DNA of 64,000 bases from Pseudomonas sp. ATCC PTA-122608 (GCF_001952855.1 NZ_LPNO01000055.1:83645-147644); one strand, 5' to 3'. Shown: positions 8,166 through 17,844, counted from the first letter of the stretch. The notes: generated from the letters alone by a model not told the origin. Made by a program: numbers and translations.

Positions 8166-10382
8166 ATGAAAGCGTTCGGCAAAATCCTGGGTCTGGTACT
8201 TCTCGGGCTGTTGCTGATCATTGTGGCTCTAGGCTTTGCCCTGACCCATCTCTTCGATCCCAACGACTACAAAGACGAGATTCGCCAGATTGCCCGCGAC
8301 AAGGCCCACATCGAGCTGACGCTCAATGGCGACATCGGGTGGAGCCTGTTCCCCTGGCTCGGTCTTGAACTGCACGAGGCCAGCGTTGCGACCCTGACCA
8401 ACCCGACCCAACCGTTTGCCGATCTGCAGATGCTCGGCTTGTCGGTGCGCGTCCTGCCGCTGCTGCGCCGTGAAGTGCAGATGAGCGATGTGCGTGTCGA
8501 AGGCTTGAACCTGCGCCTGAACAAAGACGTGCATGGCCACGGCAACTGGGAAGACATCGGCAAGAATGTGCCCGACGCGGGCACTCCCGCCACAGTACCC
8601 GCCGTCACTGAAGCGGCCACGCCGCCCAAGCCTGAAAAGCCGCCGCAGCCGATCCGCCTGGACATCGACAGCCTGACCATCAACAACGCCCGCGTCGAAT
8701 ACAACGACGAGCAGACCGGCAAGCAGTTCAGCGCCGAAAGCATCCAGTTGAGCGCCGGCGCCGTGCACGAAGGTGCAAGCATCCCGGTGAAACTCACCGC
8801 ATTCTTCGGCACCAACCAGCCGCTGATGCGCGTCAAGACCGAGGTCAACGGCAACTTGCGCATTCAGCGCGCCCTCAAGCGCTACCAGTTCGAAGACATG
8901 AAAATCACCGGTGAAGCCACCGGCGAGCCGCTGCAAGGCAAGACTGTGAGCTTTTCGACCCAAGGCCAATTGCTGCTGGACCAGTCCGCCAACATTGCCG
9001 AATGGACCAACATGAAGCTGTCGCTGAACCAACTGCGCGCCCTGGGCGAGCTGAAGGCCAACGACCTGGACAAGACCCCGCAACTCAGCGGCGCCCTGTC
9101 GATTGCCCAGTTTGACCTGGCCAAATTCCTCGACAGCGTCGGCAATCCACTGCCGCCGATGGCTGCAGGCAGCCTGAGCAAGGTCGAACTGGTCAGCCGC
9201 CTCAAGGGCACCCCGACCAGCCTGGCGCTTGAAGACCTCAACCTGAAACTCGACGACAGCACCTTTACCGGGCGCGTGGCCGTGGATGATTTCGCCAAGC
9301 AGTCCCTGCGAGTGCAGCTCAAGGCCGACACCTTCAACGCCGACAACTACTTGCCGGCCAAGTCCGAAGCCGCCAAAGGCGCCGCAGCCGCGCGCCAGGC
9401 TGAAGTACAGAACAGCGAAGCCGGCGCCATGGCGGCCGGCGGCACCACACCGCTGCCGGATGCACCGACCAAGGCCGCATGGAGCACCGACAAGTTGCTG
9501 CCGTTGACCCGCCTGCGCACCCTGGACGTGAACGCCGACCTGTCCTTCGGCCAATTGACCCTGAGCCATTTGCCGATTCAGAACGCCGCCCTGAAAGCCT
9601 CCGGCCTCGATGGTCAGCTCAAGCTCGATACCCTGAGTGGTGGCCTCTACAACGGCACCTTCCAGGCCAACGGCAACCTTGACGTGCGCCAGGACATCCC
9701 GCTGCTGGCGCTGCAAACCCGCATCAAGCAAGTGCCGATCGAACGCATCCTGCAAGCCCAGGGGCAGAACCCGCCGGTGAAAGGCCAGCTCACCCTTGAC
9801 AGCAACCTCACTGGCCGCGGCAATAGCCAGAAAGCCCTGATCGACAGCCTCAACGGCACTGCCAGCTTCGCGATCAACAATGGCGTTCTGCTCAACGCCA
9901 ACCTTGAGCAACAGCTGTGCACCGGCATCGCCCTGCTCAACCGCAAAACCCTCAGCGGCGACCAACGCGGCAAGGACACCCCGTTCCAGGAGCTCAAGGG
10001 CAACCTGACCTTCCGCAACGGCGTGGCCAGCAACCCCGACCTGAAAGTGCGCATCCCGGGCCTGACCGTCAACGGCGACGGTGACGTCGACCTGCGCGTT
10101 CTGGGCATGGACTACCGCGTCGGTATCATCGTTGAAGGTGACCAGCGCGAAGTGCCGGACCCGGCTTGCCAAGTGGGCTCCAACTTCCAGAACATCGAAG
10201 TCCCGCTGCGCTGCCGTGGCCCGCTGGAACTGGGCGCCAAGGCGTGCCGCCTGGACAAGGACGGCTTGAGCCAGGTCGCGATCAAGGCGGCGGGCAACAA
10301 GCTCAGCGAGAAACTTGAACAGAAGCTCGACAAGGTAAATCCACAGTTGAAAGACGCTTTGAAAGGCCTGTTCAAACGATGA
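8166..10382 (+). CDS. AsmA family protein
   Basis: The protein is 738 residues, with an N-terminal membrane anchor (about residues 5-27) followed by DPNDYKDEI, GDIGWSLFPWLGL and other AsmA N-domain blocks. An Ala/Pro-rich linker lies near 140-160 and a second near 400-440. The C-terminal AsmA domain runs at about 450-700. AsmA-like proteins are inner-membrane anchored periplasmic proteins of the bridge-like lipid-transfer superfamily, involved in outer membrane lipid homeostasis. It forms an operon with mutY, whose start overlaps its stop by 4 bp. Confidence 0.93.
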   Translation: MKAFGKILGLVLLGLLLIIVALGFALTHLFDPNDYKDEIRQIARDKAHIELTLNGDIGWSLFPWLGLELHEASVATLTNPTQPFADLQMLGLSVRVLPLLRREVQMSDVRVEGLNLRLNKDVHGHGNWEDIGKNVPDAGTPATVPAVTEAATPPKPEKPPQPIRLDIDSLTINNARVEYNDEQTGKQFSAESIQLSAGAVHEGASIPVKLTAFFGTNQPLMRVKTEVNGNLRIQRALKRYQFEDMKITGEATGEPLQGKTVSFSTQGQLLLDQSANIAEWTNMKLSLNQLRALGELKANDLDKTPQLSGALSIAQFDLAKFLDSVGNPLPPMAAGSLSKVELVSRLKGTPTSLALEDLNLKLDDSTFTGRVAVDDFAKQSLRVQLKADTFNADNYLPAKSEAAKGAAAARQAEVQNSEAGAMAAGGTTPLPDAPTKAAWSTDKLLPLTRLRTLDVNADLSFGQLTLSHLPIQNAALKASGLDGQLKLDTLSGGLYNGTFQANGNLDVRQDIPLLALQTRIKQVPIERILQAQGQNPPVKGQLTLDSNLTGRGNSQKALIDSLNGTASFAINNGVLLNANLEQQLCTGIALLNRKTLSGDQRGKDTPFQELKGNLTFRNGVASNPDLKVRIPGLTVNGDGDVDLRVLGMDYRVGIIVEGDQREVPDPACQVGSNFQNIEVPLRCRGPLELGAKACRLDKDGLSQVAIKAAGNKLSEKLEQKLDKVNPQLKDALKGLFKR

Positions 10383-11446
10383 GAAACGAGCAGTTTTCAA
10401 CGGCGGTGCTTGACTGGTACGACCGCCACGGTCGCCATGACCTGCCCTGGCAACAGGGCATCACGCCTTACCGGGTGTGGGTCTCGGAGATCATGTTGCA
10501 GCAGACCCAGGTCAGTACCGTGCTGAACTACTTCGATCGGTTCATGGCGTCATTGCCAACGGTCGAAGCCCTGGCCGCCGCACCGGAAGACGAAGTGCTG
10601 CACCTCTGGACCGGGCTGGGTTACTACACCCGGGCGCGCAACCTGCAAAAGACCGCGAAGATCGTCGTTGCCGAATACGGCGGCGAGTTTCCCCGTGACG
10701 TCGAAAAGCTCACCGAACTGCCGGGCATCGGCCTGTCCACCGCCGGTGCGATTGCCAGCCTGAGCATGGGCCTGCGGGCGCCGATCCTCGACGGCAACGT
10801 CAAACGCGTGCTGGCGCGTTTTACCGCGCAAGAGGGTTACCCGGGCGAGCCGAAGGTCGCCAAACAGCTGTGGGCCACCGCAGAGCGCTTTACGCCCCAT
10901 GACCGCGTCAACGCCTACACCCAGGCGATGATGGACATGGGCGCCACCCTCTGCACCCGCAGCAAACCCAGTTGCCTGCTGTGCCCGCTGGAAAAGGGCT
11001 GCGAAGCCCACATGCTCGGCCTGGAAACCCGCTACCCGATCCCCAAGCCGCGCAAGACCGTGCCCCAGAAGCGCACGCTGATGCCGCTGCTGGCCAATGG
11101 CGAGGGCGCGATTCTGCTTTACCGCCGCCCTTCCACGGGCCTGTGGGGCGGGTTGTGGAGTTTGCCGGAGCTGGATGACCTGGCAGACCTGGAACACCTG
11201 GCCAACCAGCACTCGCTGGCGCTGGGCAAGCACCAGGAACTGCCGAGTCTGATTCACACCTTCAGCCACTTCCAACTGGCTATCGAACCCTGGCTGGTCC
11301 AGGTCCAGGAGTCTGCCCACCACGTGGCCGAGGCTGACTGGCTCTGGTATAACCTCGCCACCCCGCCGCGCCTGGGCCTTGCCGCTCCGGTAAAGAAACT
11401 GCTGAAGCGCGCGGCTGAAGTATTGAACGCAGGAGTTCCGTCATGA
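10379..11446 (+). CDS. mutY: A/G-specific adenine glycosylase MutY
   Basis: The protein is 355 residues. It removes adenine mispaired with 8-oxoguanine, a cytosolic base-excision repair step. Visible are the helix-hairpin-helix LPGIGLSTAGA, the catalytic Asp in ILDGNVKRV, and the 4Fe-4S ligands C-x6-C-x2-C-x5-C in CTRSKPSCLLCPLEKGC. A C-terminal NUDIX-like domain (about 235-345) reads the oxoG. The ATG overlaps the asmA-like stop (ATGA), and yggX overlaps its own stop in the same way. Confidence 0.98.
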   Translation: MRNEQFSTAVLDWYDRHGRHDLPWQQGITPYRVWVSEIMLQQTQVSTVLNYFDRFMASLPTVEALAAAPEDEVLHLWTGLGYYTRARNLQKTAKIVVAEYGGEFPRDVEKLTELPGIGLSTAGAIASLSMGLRAPILDGNVKRVLARFTAQEGYPGEPKVAKQLWATAERFTPHDRVNAYTQAMMDMGATLCTRSKPSCLLCPLEKGCEAHMLGLETRYPIPKPRKTVPQKRTLMPLLANGEGAILLYRRPSTGLWGGLWSLPELDDLADLEHLANQHSLALGKHQELPSLIHTFSHFQLAIEPWLVQVQESAHHVAEADWLWYNLATPPRLGLAAPVKKLLKRAAEVLNAGVPS

Positions 11447-11715
11447 CCCGCACCATCATCTGCCGCAAGTACCACGAAGAATTGCCCGCCCTGGAACGCG
11501 CCCCGTTTCCCGGCGCCAAGGGCCAGGACATCTTCGACAACGTCTCCGCCAAAGCTTGGGCCGACTGGCAAAAGCACCAGACCCTGCTGATCAACGAAAA
11601 ACGTCTGAACATGATGAACGCCGAAGACCGTAAATACCTTCAGGGCGAGATGGACAAGTTCTTTTCCGGCGAAGATTACGCCAAGGCCGACGGCTACGTT
11701 CCACCTGCTGAATAA
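11443..11715 (+). CDS. yggX: Probable Fe(2+)-trafficking / oxidative damage protection protein YggX
   Basis: The protein is 90 residues, the normal length. The N-terminal MTRTIICRKY with its conserved Cys7, and YLQGEMDKFFSGE near the C-terminus, are diagnostic. YggX protects iron-sulfur proteins, including MutY, from oxidative damage, which explains the conserved mutY-yggX coupling. The start overlaps the mutY stop by 4 bp. It is followed by the tRNA-Phe promoter. Confidence 0.97.
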   Translation: MTRTIICRKYHEELPALERAPFPGAKGQDIFDNVSAKAWADWQKHQTLLINEKRLNMMNAEDRKYLQGEMDKFFSGEDYAKADGYVPPAE

Positions 11716-11779
11716 TTGATCAAATGTGGGGGTTGGCCCGTAAGCGACGGTAATAATTAAATATTTTTTGAAAACTTGC

Positions 11780-11808
11780 TTGACGACCCCCTGAAAAACC
11801 AGTTTAAT
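11780..11808 (+). promoter_or_regulatory. Sigma-70 promoter of tRNA-Phe
   Basis: TTGACG at 11780-11785 and TTTAAT at 11803-11808 are spaced by 17 bp. They end 10 bp before the mature tRNA 5' end. Confidence 0.75.
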
Positions 11809-11818
11809 GCGCCCCGTT

Positions 11819-11894
11819 GCCCAGATAGCTCAGTCGGTAGAGCAGGGGATTGAAAATCCCCGTGTCGGCGGTTCGATTCCGTCTCTGGGCACCA
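11819..11894 (+). tRNA. tRNA-Phe (GAA)
   Basis: This is a 76-nt cloverleaf with acceptor GCCCAGA/TCTGGGC, discriminator A and encoded CCA. The anticodon stem GGGGA/TCCCC holds GAA at 11852-11854, and the T-loop reads TTCGATT. All arms pair. Confidence 0.98.
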
Positions 11895-11935
11895 CTAATT
11901 AGTTTCAGGTGGTGCAAACGTCATCTGAAACACAC

Positions 11936-11963
11936 AAAAAACCCGCCTAGTGCGGGTTTTTTG
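11936..11963 (+). terminator. Intrinsic terminator after tRNA-Phe
   Basis: AAAAAACCCGC-CTAGT-GCGGGTTTTTT is a perfect stem with a T tract, 41 bp downstream of the tRNA. Confidence 0.9.
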
Positions 11964-12083
11964 TTGTCTGGGATTTGTGGTCGCTCACCTTCATCTGCTG
12001 TGCGCTTCCAAAAGCGTCTCCAGACCGGACCCGTACGACACGGTGCAGAGAGTTTTCCACTTCCAGTCACGGACAATCCTACT

Positions 12084-12107
12084 TATCTCAATGGCGCTTT
12101 TGAGATA
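12084..12107. promoter_or_regulatory. Palindromic operator candidate upstream of fic-like gene
   Basis: An 8-bp perfect inverted repeat, TATCTCAA at 12084-12091 and TTGAGATA at 12100-12107, has centre-to-centre spacing of 16 bp, and lies about 100 bp before the Fic gene. A second palindrome, CCTAATTAGG, is at 12116-12125. The Fic protein carries its own C-terminal winged helix, so autoregulation at this site is a reasonable inference. Confidence 0.5.
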
Positions 12108-12203
12108 GTGTGGTTCCTAATTAGGTACCAAGTGCCCAATCCATAGGCACCAAAGCACCTACTATTCAAGATACCCCCTCAACTCATCCGAGATAATTCT
12201 TCC

Positions 12204-13364
12204 ATGGCCGAGTTTCTTCACCACGATCTCGAGCTTTTGAACCCGTCGTTCGATTCGGGTCTGGTTGACGTATTGAGCGAACTGGAACACCTGCGGCGCC
12301 TGCAATTGGGTGGGGACACACCGCCTGCCGTTTTCTTCCAGCTGAAAGAGCTTTTCCATATGCTGGAAAGCCTGGGGTCCGCACGAATCGAAGGCAACCA
12401 CACGACCTTGGCCGATTACATCGAAAGCAAGGTTGAAGGAACGGCGCAGGCAACCGACCAGTTGCGCGAAATCGCGAACATCGAAAAAGCCATGGAATAC
12501 ATTGAAAGCGTCATGGAATCGGGCACGGAGCTCACCGAGTTCGCTATCCGTGAGCTTCACTCAATGACAGTTCATGACCTGCAGCGCGAGGGAGACCGCA
12601 CGCCCGGCGCTTACCGTGAAGGCGGGGTCCGTATCGCTCAGTCACAGCATCTGCCGCCTGACGCAGTAATGGTGCCTGGATACATGCAAGAGCTGGTCGC
12701 CTTCATCAATAAAAAAGACCCACCCAAATATGACCTGATGAAGGTTGCACTTGCCCATCATCGATTCGGCTGGATTCACCCGTTCGGCAACGGAAACGGC
12801 CGAGTGGTACGCCTTCTCACCTACGCGCTGCTGATGAAGTACGGCTTCAATGTCAGTACTGAAGGTCGAGTACTTAACCCTACTGCGGTTTTTTGTATTG
12901 ATCGGGAAAGGTATTACTCAATGCTGTCGACCGCCGACACAGGCACCAAAGAAAGCCTTGAAGCCTGGTGCATTTATGTTCTGGGTGGCATTAGAGATGA
13001 GCTGGAAAAGGTAAACAGGCTGACTGACTACCGCTACCTGACCCAACACGTTTTGGCACCCACTGTCGCGATGGCAAAAGAGCGAGGCTGGATTACGCCG
13101 TCGGAGGAGAAAATCCTGACTACCGCAATCCAGTTGAAGGTGGTCAAGTCAGGTGATATCGCCAAGGCGCTGCCAACACTTTCCGCGGCACAGAGAACCT
13201 ACCAAATAAAGAAATTGGTCGACCAAGGCATGCTACTGCCCATTAGCCCTGGCGCGCGGCAATACACCATCGGCTTCTCAAACAATTATTTGATAAGAGG
13301 CGTCATCAAATCACTTCGTGAAGAAGGCTTCATACCGGAGCAGCTGGAGAATCCCTACGCATAG
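12204..13364 (+). CDS. Fic family protein with N-terminal inhibitory motif and C-terminal winged helix
   Basis: The protein is 386 residues. The Fic core motif HPFGNGNGRVVR (192-203) has the catalytic His and the nucleotide-binding Gly/Arg residues. SARIEGN (59-65) fits the (S/T)xxxE(G/N) inhibitory helix placed N-terminally, which makes it a class II, self-inhibited AMP-transferase. Residues about 290-375 look like a winged helix, typical of the large Fic proteins that may bind DNA. The target is unknown. It stands alone between tRNA-Phe and a minus-strand glycosyltransferase, and its GC content and codon use are somewhat lower than those of its neighbours, which suggests acquisition at the tRNA. 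No integrase was found. Confidence 0.92.
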   Translation: MAEFLHHDLELLNPSFDSGLVDVLSELEHLRRLQLGGDTPPAVFFQLKELFHMLESLGSARIEGNHTTLADYIESKVEGTAQATDQLREIANIEKAMEYIESVMESGTELTEFAIRELHSMTVHDLQREGDRTPGAYREGGVRIAQSQHLPPDAVMVPGYMQELVAFINKKDPPKYDLMKVALAHHRFGWIHPFGNGNGRVVRLLTYALLMKYGFNVSTEGRVLNPTAVFCIDRERYYSMLSTADTGTKESLEAWCIYVLGGIRDELEKVNRLTDYRYLTQHVLAPTVAMAKERGWITPSEEKILTTAIQLKVVKSGDIAKALPTLSAAQRTYQIKKLVDQGMLLPISPGARQYTIGFSNNYLIRGVIKSLREEGFIPEQLENPYA

Positions 13365-13435
13365 ACGGCCTGAAATAGCACCTCAGCCCGAGCCCTACAT
13401 CTGGATGCACCGCCACGACGGATACGGCGGCTGAG

Positions 13436-15076
13436 TTACTTCACCAGGAACACCAATAATGGGTTGTCATTCAACCGCCCATTGAACACCGGCGCCATAT
13501 GCTCCAGCGGCGTGCCGCTCAGCAATGCGGTTTGCTTGCGCTCCACAATAACCCAGGCGGGTCGCGGCAGCGTGTCCACTAGCAACGGTTCGTTGCGCCC
13601 AATAAACAACGGCTGCTCGTCGTGATCCAGGTTCATGATGTAGCGAATCGCCCAGGTGTCTTTGGCCAGATCGACAAATACCAACGTTCCGGGATTATCG
13701 GCACGCAGCGCCTCCACCGCGCCAACGAAGTTTTTGGTGTCGAATTGCAGGTCCTTCGCCGGCTCCACCACCTTCACCAGCACCAGCCATTGGGTCGCCA
13801 GCGCAATCAGGCTGAGCACCACCAGGCGCTGGCCGAGACGGCCCTGCAAACGGCGCCAGGCAATCACGGCAGCCAGTTGCAGCACAATCAACACACCCAC
13901 CAACGCCGGCACTGAAACCTCGGGCCAGTAACCGTGCTTGTGCCACAGGTGCCGGCAGACAAACACCACGACGATGCCGAGCACCGGCAGGATGGCCACC
14001 AACCACTCATAGCCACGACGCACGCCAAGCAGCCAACCTTGCGCCTGGAGCAGCCCATAGGCAGCCACCGCGGCAAACATCGGCACCATGGGCACGATGT
14101 AATAGGCGCGCTTGAAGTGCGGGATGGACAAGCCCAGCAAAATCATCAGCCCGCAGCCAGCCAGGCGCAGCATCAGTTGCACGTCGGCATCTTCGTTACG
14201 CGACGACCATTTGTGGCGCAGGGCAATCATTGTCGCCAGCGCCAGCGGCACCACCGGGAAATAGCGGTACAGGCTCAACTTGAAGTAGAAGTAGAACGGC
14301 TCACCCGTCTCGTCGAGGCGCCCGGCGAATTGCATCCGCAGCACATCATCGACGAAGGCATCCCCGCCGCTGATCCGCGCCAGCTTCAGCAATACCCACC
14401 AACAGCCGGCTAGCAGGACCAAGCCGACCACGCCGTGGGCTATCACCTTTTTCAGCAACGAAAACCGCTCTTCCCGCGTACGAGCCGTGCCCAGCGCCCA
14501 GTAGACGCAGGCCACCCCACACACCTCGATCAGCCCCAGCGGCCCACGAATGGCAAACGCCACCACGAACAACGGAAAGATCGCGTATTGGCGTAACCGC
14601 GAGCCCAGGCGCTCGCCGGTATGCAGCAGGTAGAAGCAGCCCAGGCACAGCAATGAGATCATCTGGTCCAGGCACACCGAGCGCGACTTCTCCAGCAATT
14701 GCGCGGTCAATGCGGTGAGCAGCACCGTCAGCAGCGCCCACGCCCGGCCCGACGGCACCAGCAAGCGGTAGATCAGCGCCATGACCCCGGCAGACGCCAG
14801 GGCGGTGGGCATCACGTTGGCCAGGTCGTTGGGCGCGCCGAACAAGCGGGCAAAGAGATAACTGAGGTAGGTCGCGGTGCCCGGGTAGTCCGGGTACGGC
14901 TCACCGTAGGTGGTAGGAAACAGGCTCGCGCCGTGGCGAAACATCTCTTGCATGAACACGGCCCAGCGGCCGTCGAAGCCTTGCGGCTGCTGGTCCCAGA
15001 TGCCCAGGGTAAACAGCAGCAAAGCGATAAGGAAAATGCCCAGCGATTCCATTCGAAAGCGATTGTGTTGATCCAT
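13436..15076 (-). CDS. GT39/ArnT-like membrane glycosyltransferase
   Basis: The protein is 546 residues with about 11-12 membrane spans. The early periplasmic loop carries the DGRWAVFMQEM and YPDYPGTATYL segments typical of the GT-C fold PMT/ArnT (dolichyl- or undecaprenyl-phosphate-sugar) glycosyltransferases. A soluble C-terminal part (about 430-546) follows. It probably transfers a sugar from a polyprenyl phosphate donor to an envelope acceptor. Donor and acceptor cannot be told from the sequence. It is monocistronic on the minus strand. Confidence 0.82.
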   Translation of the reverse strand: MDQHNRFRMESLGIFLIALLLFTLGIWDQQPQGFDGRWAVFMQEMFRHGASLFPTTYGEPYPDYPGTATYLSYLFARLFGAPNDLANVMPTALASAGVMALIYRLLVPSGRAWALLTVLLTALTAQLLEKSRSVCLDQMISLLCLGCFYLLHTGERLGSRLRQYAIFPLFVVAFAIRGPLGLIEVCGVACVYWALGTARTREERFSLLKKVIAHGVVGLVLLAGCWWVLLKLARISGGDAFVDDVLRMQFAGRLDETGEPFYFYFKLSLYRYFPVVPLALATMIALRHKWSSRNEDADVQLMLRLAGCGLMILLGLSIPHFKRAYYIVPMVPMFAAVAAYGLLQAQGWLLGVRRGYEWLVAILPVLGIVVVFVCRHLWHKHGYWPEVSVPALVGVLIVLQLAAVIAWRRLQGRLGQRLVVLSLIALATQWLVLVKVVEPAKDLQFDTKNFVGAVEALRADNPGTLVFVDLAKDTWAIRYIMNLDHDEQPLFIGRNEPLLVDTLPRPAWVIVERKQTALLSGTPLEHMAPVFNGRLNDNPLLVFLVK

Positions 15077-15163
15077 TATTCAGCCTGTCAGGTGGGGTAA
15101 ATCGGTCCATGTTGCCGAACCCCTCGCTGAATGCCCCCTGAACGGAATCAAACATTCATCAGC

Positions 15164-16129
15164 CTAACGACGAGCGGGCCAGATCAGCAGCGGCATCAGC
15201 CGGATGTAGAGCAACTCTCCCACCAGTTCCACCAGGGTTTGCGTGATCACCGCTGCGGCGGCGAGCCCGCGGATGTCTTCGGGCAACGCCAGTGCCAGCG
15301 GCAGTACCACCAGGGAATTGCGCGTGGACGCGCTGAAGGTGACCGCCCGCGCTGTGGTCGCCGGTAGCTTGAACAGTCGCGAAGCCAATGCCCCCATCAG
15401 CGGGGCCAGCAACAAGAAGCCGATGTACACCGGGATCACCGGCGCCAGCAGGCCGATATCGCGGACCACAGCGGTAATCTGCGAACCGATCACCACCATC
15501 AGCACCAGCGCCATGGCCGGCACAGGCAGCCAGGCCCACGCATCATTCCAGGCGCTGACAAGGCCCGATCGCAGGGACAAGGAAGTCGTCAGCACCGCCA
15601 GAATCATCGGTGCAACGATCAGCAGCAGGAACGCCTCGACAAACGGCCCCACCGCCACCACCACCTGCGACTGCGCACCCAGGATCAACCCCAGGTACAC
15701 CGGCAACAGCAGCAGCTGGAGCAGCAACAGGATCGGGGTCGCGGCCAGCATCAACCGCGAGTCGCCCTTGCCGATGTGGGTGAACACCACCACGTAGTCG
15801 ATGCATGGCGTCAGCAGCACCAGTAACGCGCCGATCAAAATCGCCGGGTGTTCCACCAGGCCGCGGGTCAACGCCCACACCAGCAGCGGGATCAGGATGA
15901 AGTTGGCCAGCAGCAATGCGGACATGAAGCGTTTGTTGCCCAAGCCCTGGCGCAGGTCCAGAAACGGAATTTGCAAGAACATTGCGTACATCAGTACGGC
16001 GATGGCAGGCGTCACCAGGATGCCCAAGCCTTGGGCCATGGATGGCGCCAGCAGACCGAAAACGACGGCCAGCAGCACGCTCGCGAAGTAGAAGGGGATC
16101 TGGTTTTGCTCGAGGGTGTCGCGGGTCAT
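15164..16129 (-). CDS. Arsenic resistance / bile-acid:sodium symporter superfamily permease
   Basis: This 321-residue inner membrane protein has 10 predicted spans. It belongs to the BASS/ACR3 superfamily. The segment LTPCIDYVVVF in the fourth span has a Cys at a position resembling the essential Cys of ACR3 arsenite exporters, and PATTARAVTFSASTRNS is the conserved re-entrant crossover motif. There is no arsR, arsC or arsH next to it, so arsenite export is only a family-level guess. It stands alone, divergent from the hydrolase gene. Confidence 0.8.
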   Translation of the reverse strand: MTRDTLEQNQIPFYFASVLLAVVFGLLAPSMAQGLGILVTPAIAVLMYAMFLQIPFLDLRQGLGNKRFMSALLLANFILIPLLVWALTRGLVEHPAILIGALLVLLTPCIDYVVVFTHIGKGDSRLMLAATPILLLLQLLLLPVYLGLILGAQSQVVVAVGPFVEAFLLLIVAPMILAVLTTSLSLRSGLVSAWNDAWAWLPVPAMALVLMVVIGSQITAVVRDIGLLAPVIPVYIGFLLLAPLMGALASRLFKLPATTARAVTFSASTRNSLVVLPLALALPEDIRGLAAAAVITQTLVELVGELLYIRLMPLLIWPARR

Positions 16130-16302
16130 GAGCTGGCTCTGGTGGGGCGAAAGGGTCTAAGCCTAGGCATCTGTACCGCTCAGGTCGAGCATCAGAAAAA
16201 TCCCCGGAGTGTTCTTAGCGGAAATTTGTTAGCTTCGACCTCTTATAAAACTGCGCACGGGCCTTTGACGCCCCATCGAAAGCGCAAGCACCGAGCCCGC
16301 TC

Positions 16303-17223
16303 ATGAACCTGCCGACCCGCCCCCAGCCTGAAGCCTTTCGTGAACCTGCTGCCGATGGCCATCCCATTGGCGGCTTCACCTGGCGGCACATCCGGACTGA
16401 TCCCGATCGCCCCGTGGTGATCATCAACGCCGCCACCTCCGTACGCTGCCGGCACTATTCGCGTTTTGCCGATTACCTGTTTGCCAATGGCTTCGACGTC
16501 ATCACCTACGACTACCGCGGCATCGGCGAATCCCGCAGCGGCTCGCTGAAGGGGTTCAAGGCCTCATGGACGGATTGGGGCGCGCTGGACTTCGAAGCGA
16601 TCCTGCAGCGGGCCCAGCGGGAGTTTGCCGGCCAGCCAATTGACGTGGTCGGGCACAGTTTTGGCGGGTGTGCGGCGGGGCTCGGGGCTTCCGGAGCGGT
16701 AATCCGGCGACTGGTCACCGTGGGCGCGCAGTTTGCCTACTGGCGCGACTACGAGGCGAACGGGCGCTGGCGAATGTTTGCCAAATGGCATCTGGTGATG
16801 CCAGTGGTAACGGCGGTGTTCGGCTACTTCCCAGGCAAGCGCATGGGCTGGCTCGAGGATACACCGGCAGGTGTGGTGCGCGATTGGAGTACACCGACGC
16901 CGGGTTATGAACAGCGCCCGAGCGGGCGAGCCTTGGGTGAGTTGCCATTTTCTCGGGTGCAGGCGCAGGTATTGGCCATCAGCATTACCGATGATCCGTT
17001 TGGCACCGTCGCAGCAATCGAACGCCTGCTGGGTTACTTCGAAGGCAGCGAGCGCACGCATCTGCGGATCGCACCTGAAGATATCGGCGAAAAAGAGGTC
17101 GGACATTTCGCGTTCTTCCGCAGCCAGTATCAGGATCGGTTGTGGCCGATTGCGCTGGCTTGGCTACAGCGGGGAGAGTTGGCCAACGACACTCCGGGGC
17201 GCCAAGTGACGGATCGCACCTAG
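16303..17223 (+). CDS. Alpha/beta fold hydrolase
   Basis: This 306-residue protein has the nucleophile elbow GHSFGG (about residues 117-122), an oxyanion-side YDYRGIGES segment near 68-77 and a C-terminal GHFAFF holding the probable catalytic His. It resembles the serine-aminopeptidase/YheT-like group of cytosolic esterases. There is no signal peptide. The substrate is unknown. The gene is monocistronic, 72 bp before the next small gene. Confidence 0.85.
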   Translation: MNLPTRPQPEAFREPAADGHPIGGFTWRHIRTDPDRPVVIINAATSVRCRHYSRFADYLFANGFDVITYDYRGIGESRSGSLKGFKASWTDWGALDFEAILQRAQREFAGQPIDVVGHSFGGCAAGLGASGAVIRRLVTVGAQFAYWRDYEANGRWRMFAKWHLVMPVVTAVFGYFPGKRMGWLEDTPAGVVRDWSTPTPGYEQRPSGRALGELPFSRVQAQVLAISITDDPFGTVAAIERLLGYFEGSERTHLRIAPEDIGEKEVGHFAFFRSQYQDRLWPIALAWLQRGELANDTPGRQVTDRT

Positions 17224-17295
17224 AAAGCCTTGGGATTTCCCCAGACCTGCGCTTCAATACGCCACCCCAGATCCTGACACCAAGGACGTGAGCCC

Positions 17296-17709
17296 ATGGC
17301 CTCGCCGAACAAGCAGCAAAAACGCGCCCACCGGGCAAAAGCCAAGGCCAAGCAGAACCGCACCCAACGCGCCGTCGCTACCAAGCCGGACGCCTTTGCC
17401 AGCGATGACAGCCGCATTGATCTTGAGTCGGTGGATTTGACCGAGCTGTTCCTGGAGATGCGCACCGCTGGCGTAACCAGCCAACAGGCGCTGTGTGCGG
17501 TGTTCCTGGCGCACCCGCTGTTGGCGGTGGTGCTGGAGCAGGAAGGTGAAGAGGAAGCGACCGACTTTATCCTCGCGGCGCTGATCGAGTATCGCCAATG
17601 GGCCACGGATACCGAAGATGAAGCGGCAGCGCTGGCGTGGATTGAATCGCCGGCGTTTCAGGCTGATTACGTCGCGGCCTCTCAAGCGCTGGCTAATTCC
17701 GAAGACTGA
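17296..17709 (+). CDS. Hypothetical protein with basic N-terminus
   Basis: The protein is 137 residues and I do not recognise the family. The first 30 residues are strongly basic (MASPNKQQKRAHRAKAKAKQ), while the rest is acidic and helical (ELFLEMRTAG, EQEGEEEATDFI). There is no signal peptide or membrane span. The split charge suggests nucleic acid or ribosome contact, which is only inference. Codon bias is normal for the genome, so it is likely a real gene. It is followed by a REP doublet. Confidence 0.75.
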   Translation: MASPNKQQKRAHRAKAKAKQNRTQRAVATKPDAFASDDSRIDLESVDLTELFLEMRTAGVTSQQALCAVFLAHPLLAVVLEQEGEEEATDFILAALIEYRQWATDTEDEAAALAWIESPAFQADYVAASQALANSED

Positions 17710-17721
17710 TACAAAACCAAA

Positions 17722-17811
17722 TGTGGGAGCGGGCTTGCTCGCGAATGCGGTGGATCAGTCGACATTTGCGCTGACTGACACACTGCCTTCGCGAGCAAGC
17801 CCGCTCCCACA
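17722..17811. repeat. REP doublet
   Basis: TGTGGGAGCGGGCTTGCTCG and its inverse lie around a spacer of about 40 bp. It lies between convergent genes. Confidence 0.92.
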
Positions 17812-17844
17812 TTTGATCAACGGTATTCCGACGAAAGCATTCCG

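Noticed and set aside
8229..10400. A 723-codon minus-strand frame opposite the AsmA-like gene
   Set aside because: It has no motif, signal or ribosome site and mirrors the AsmA gene.
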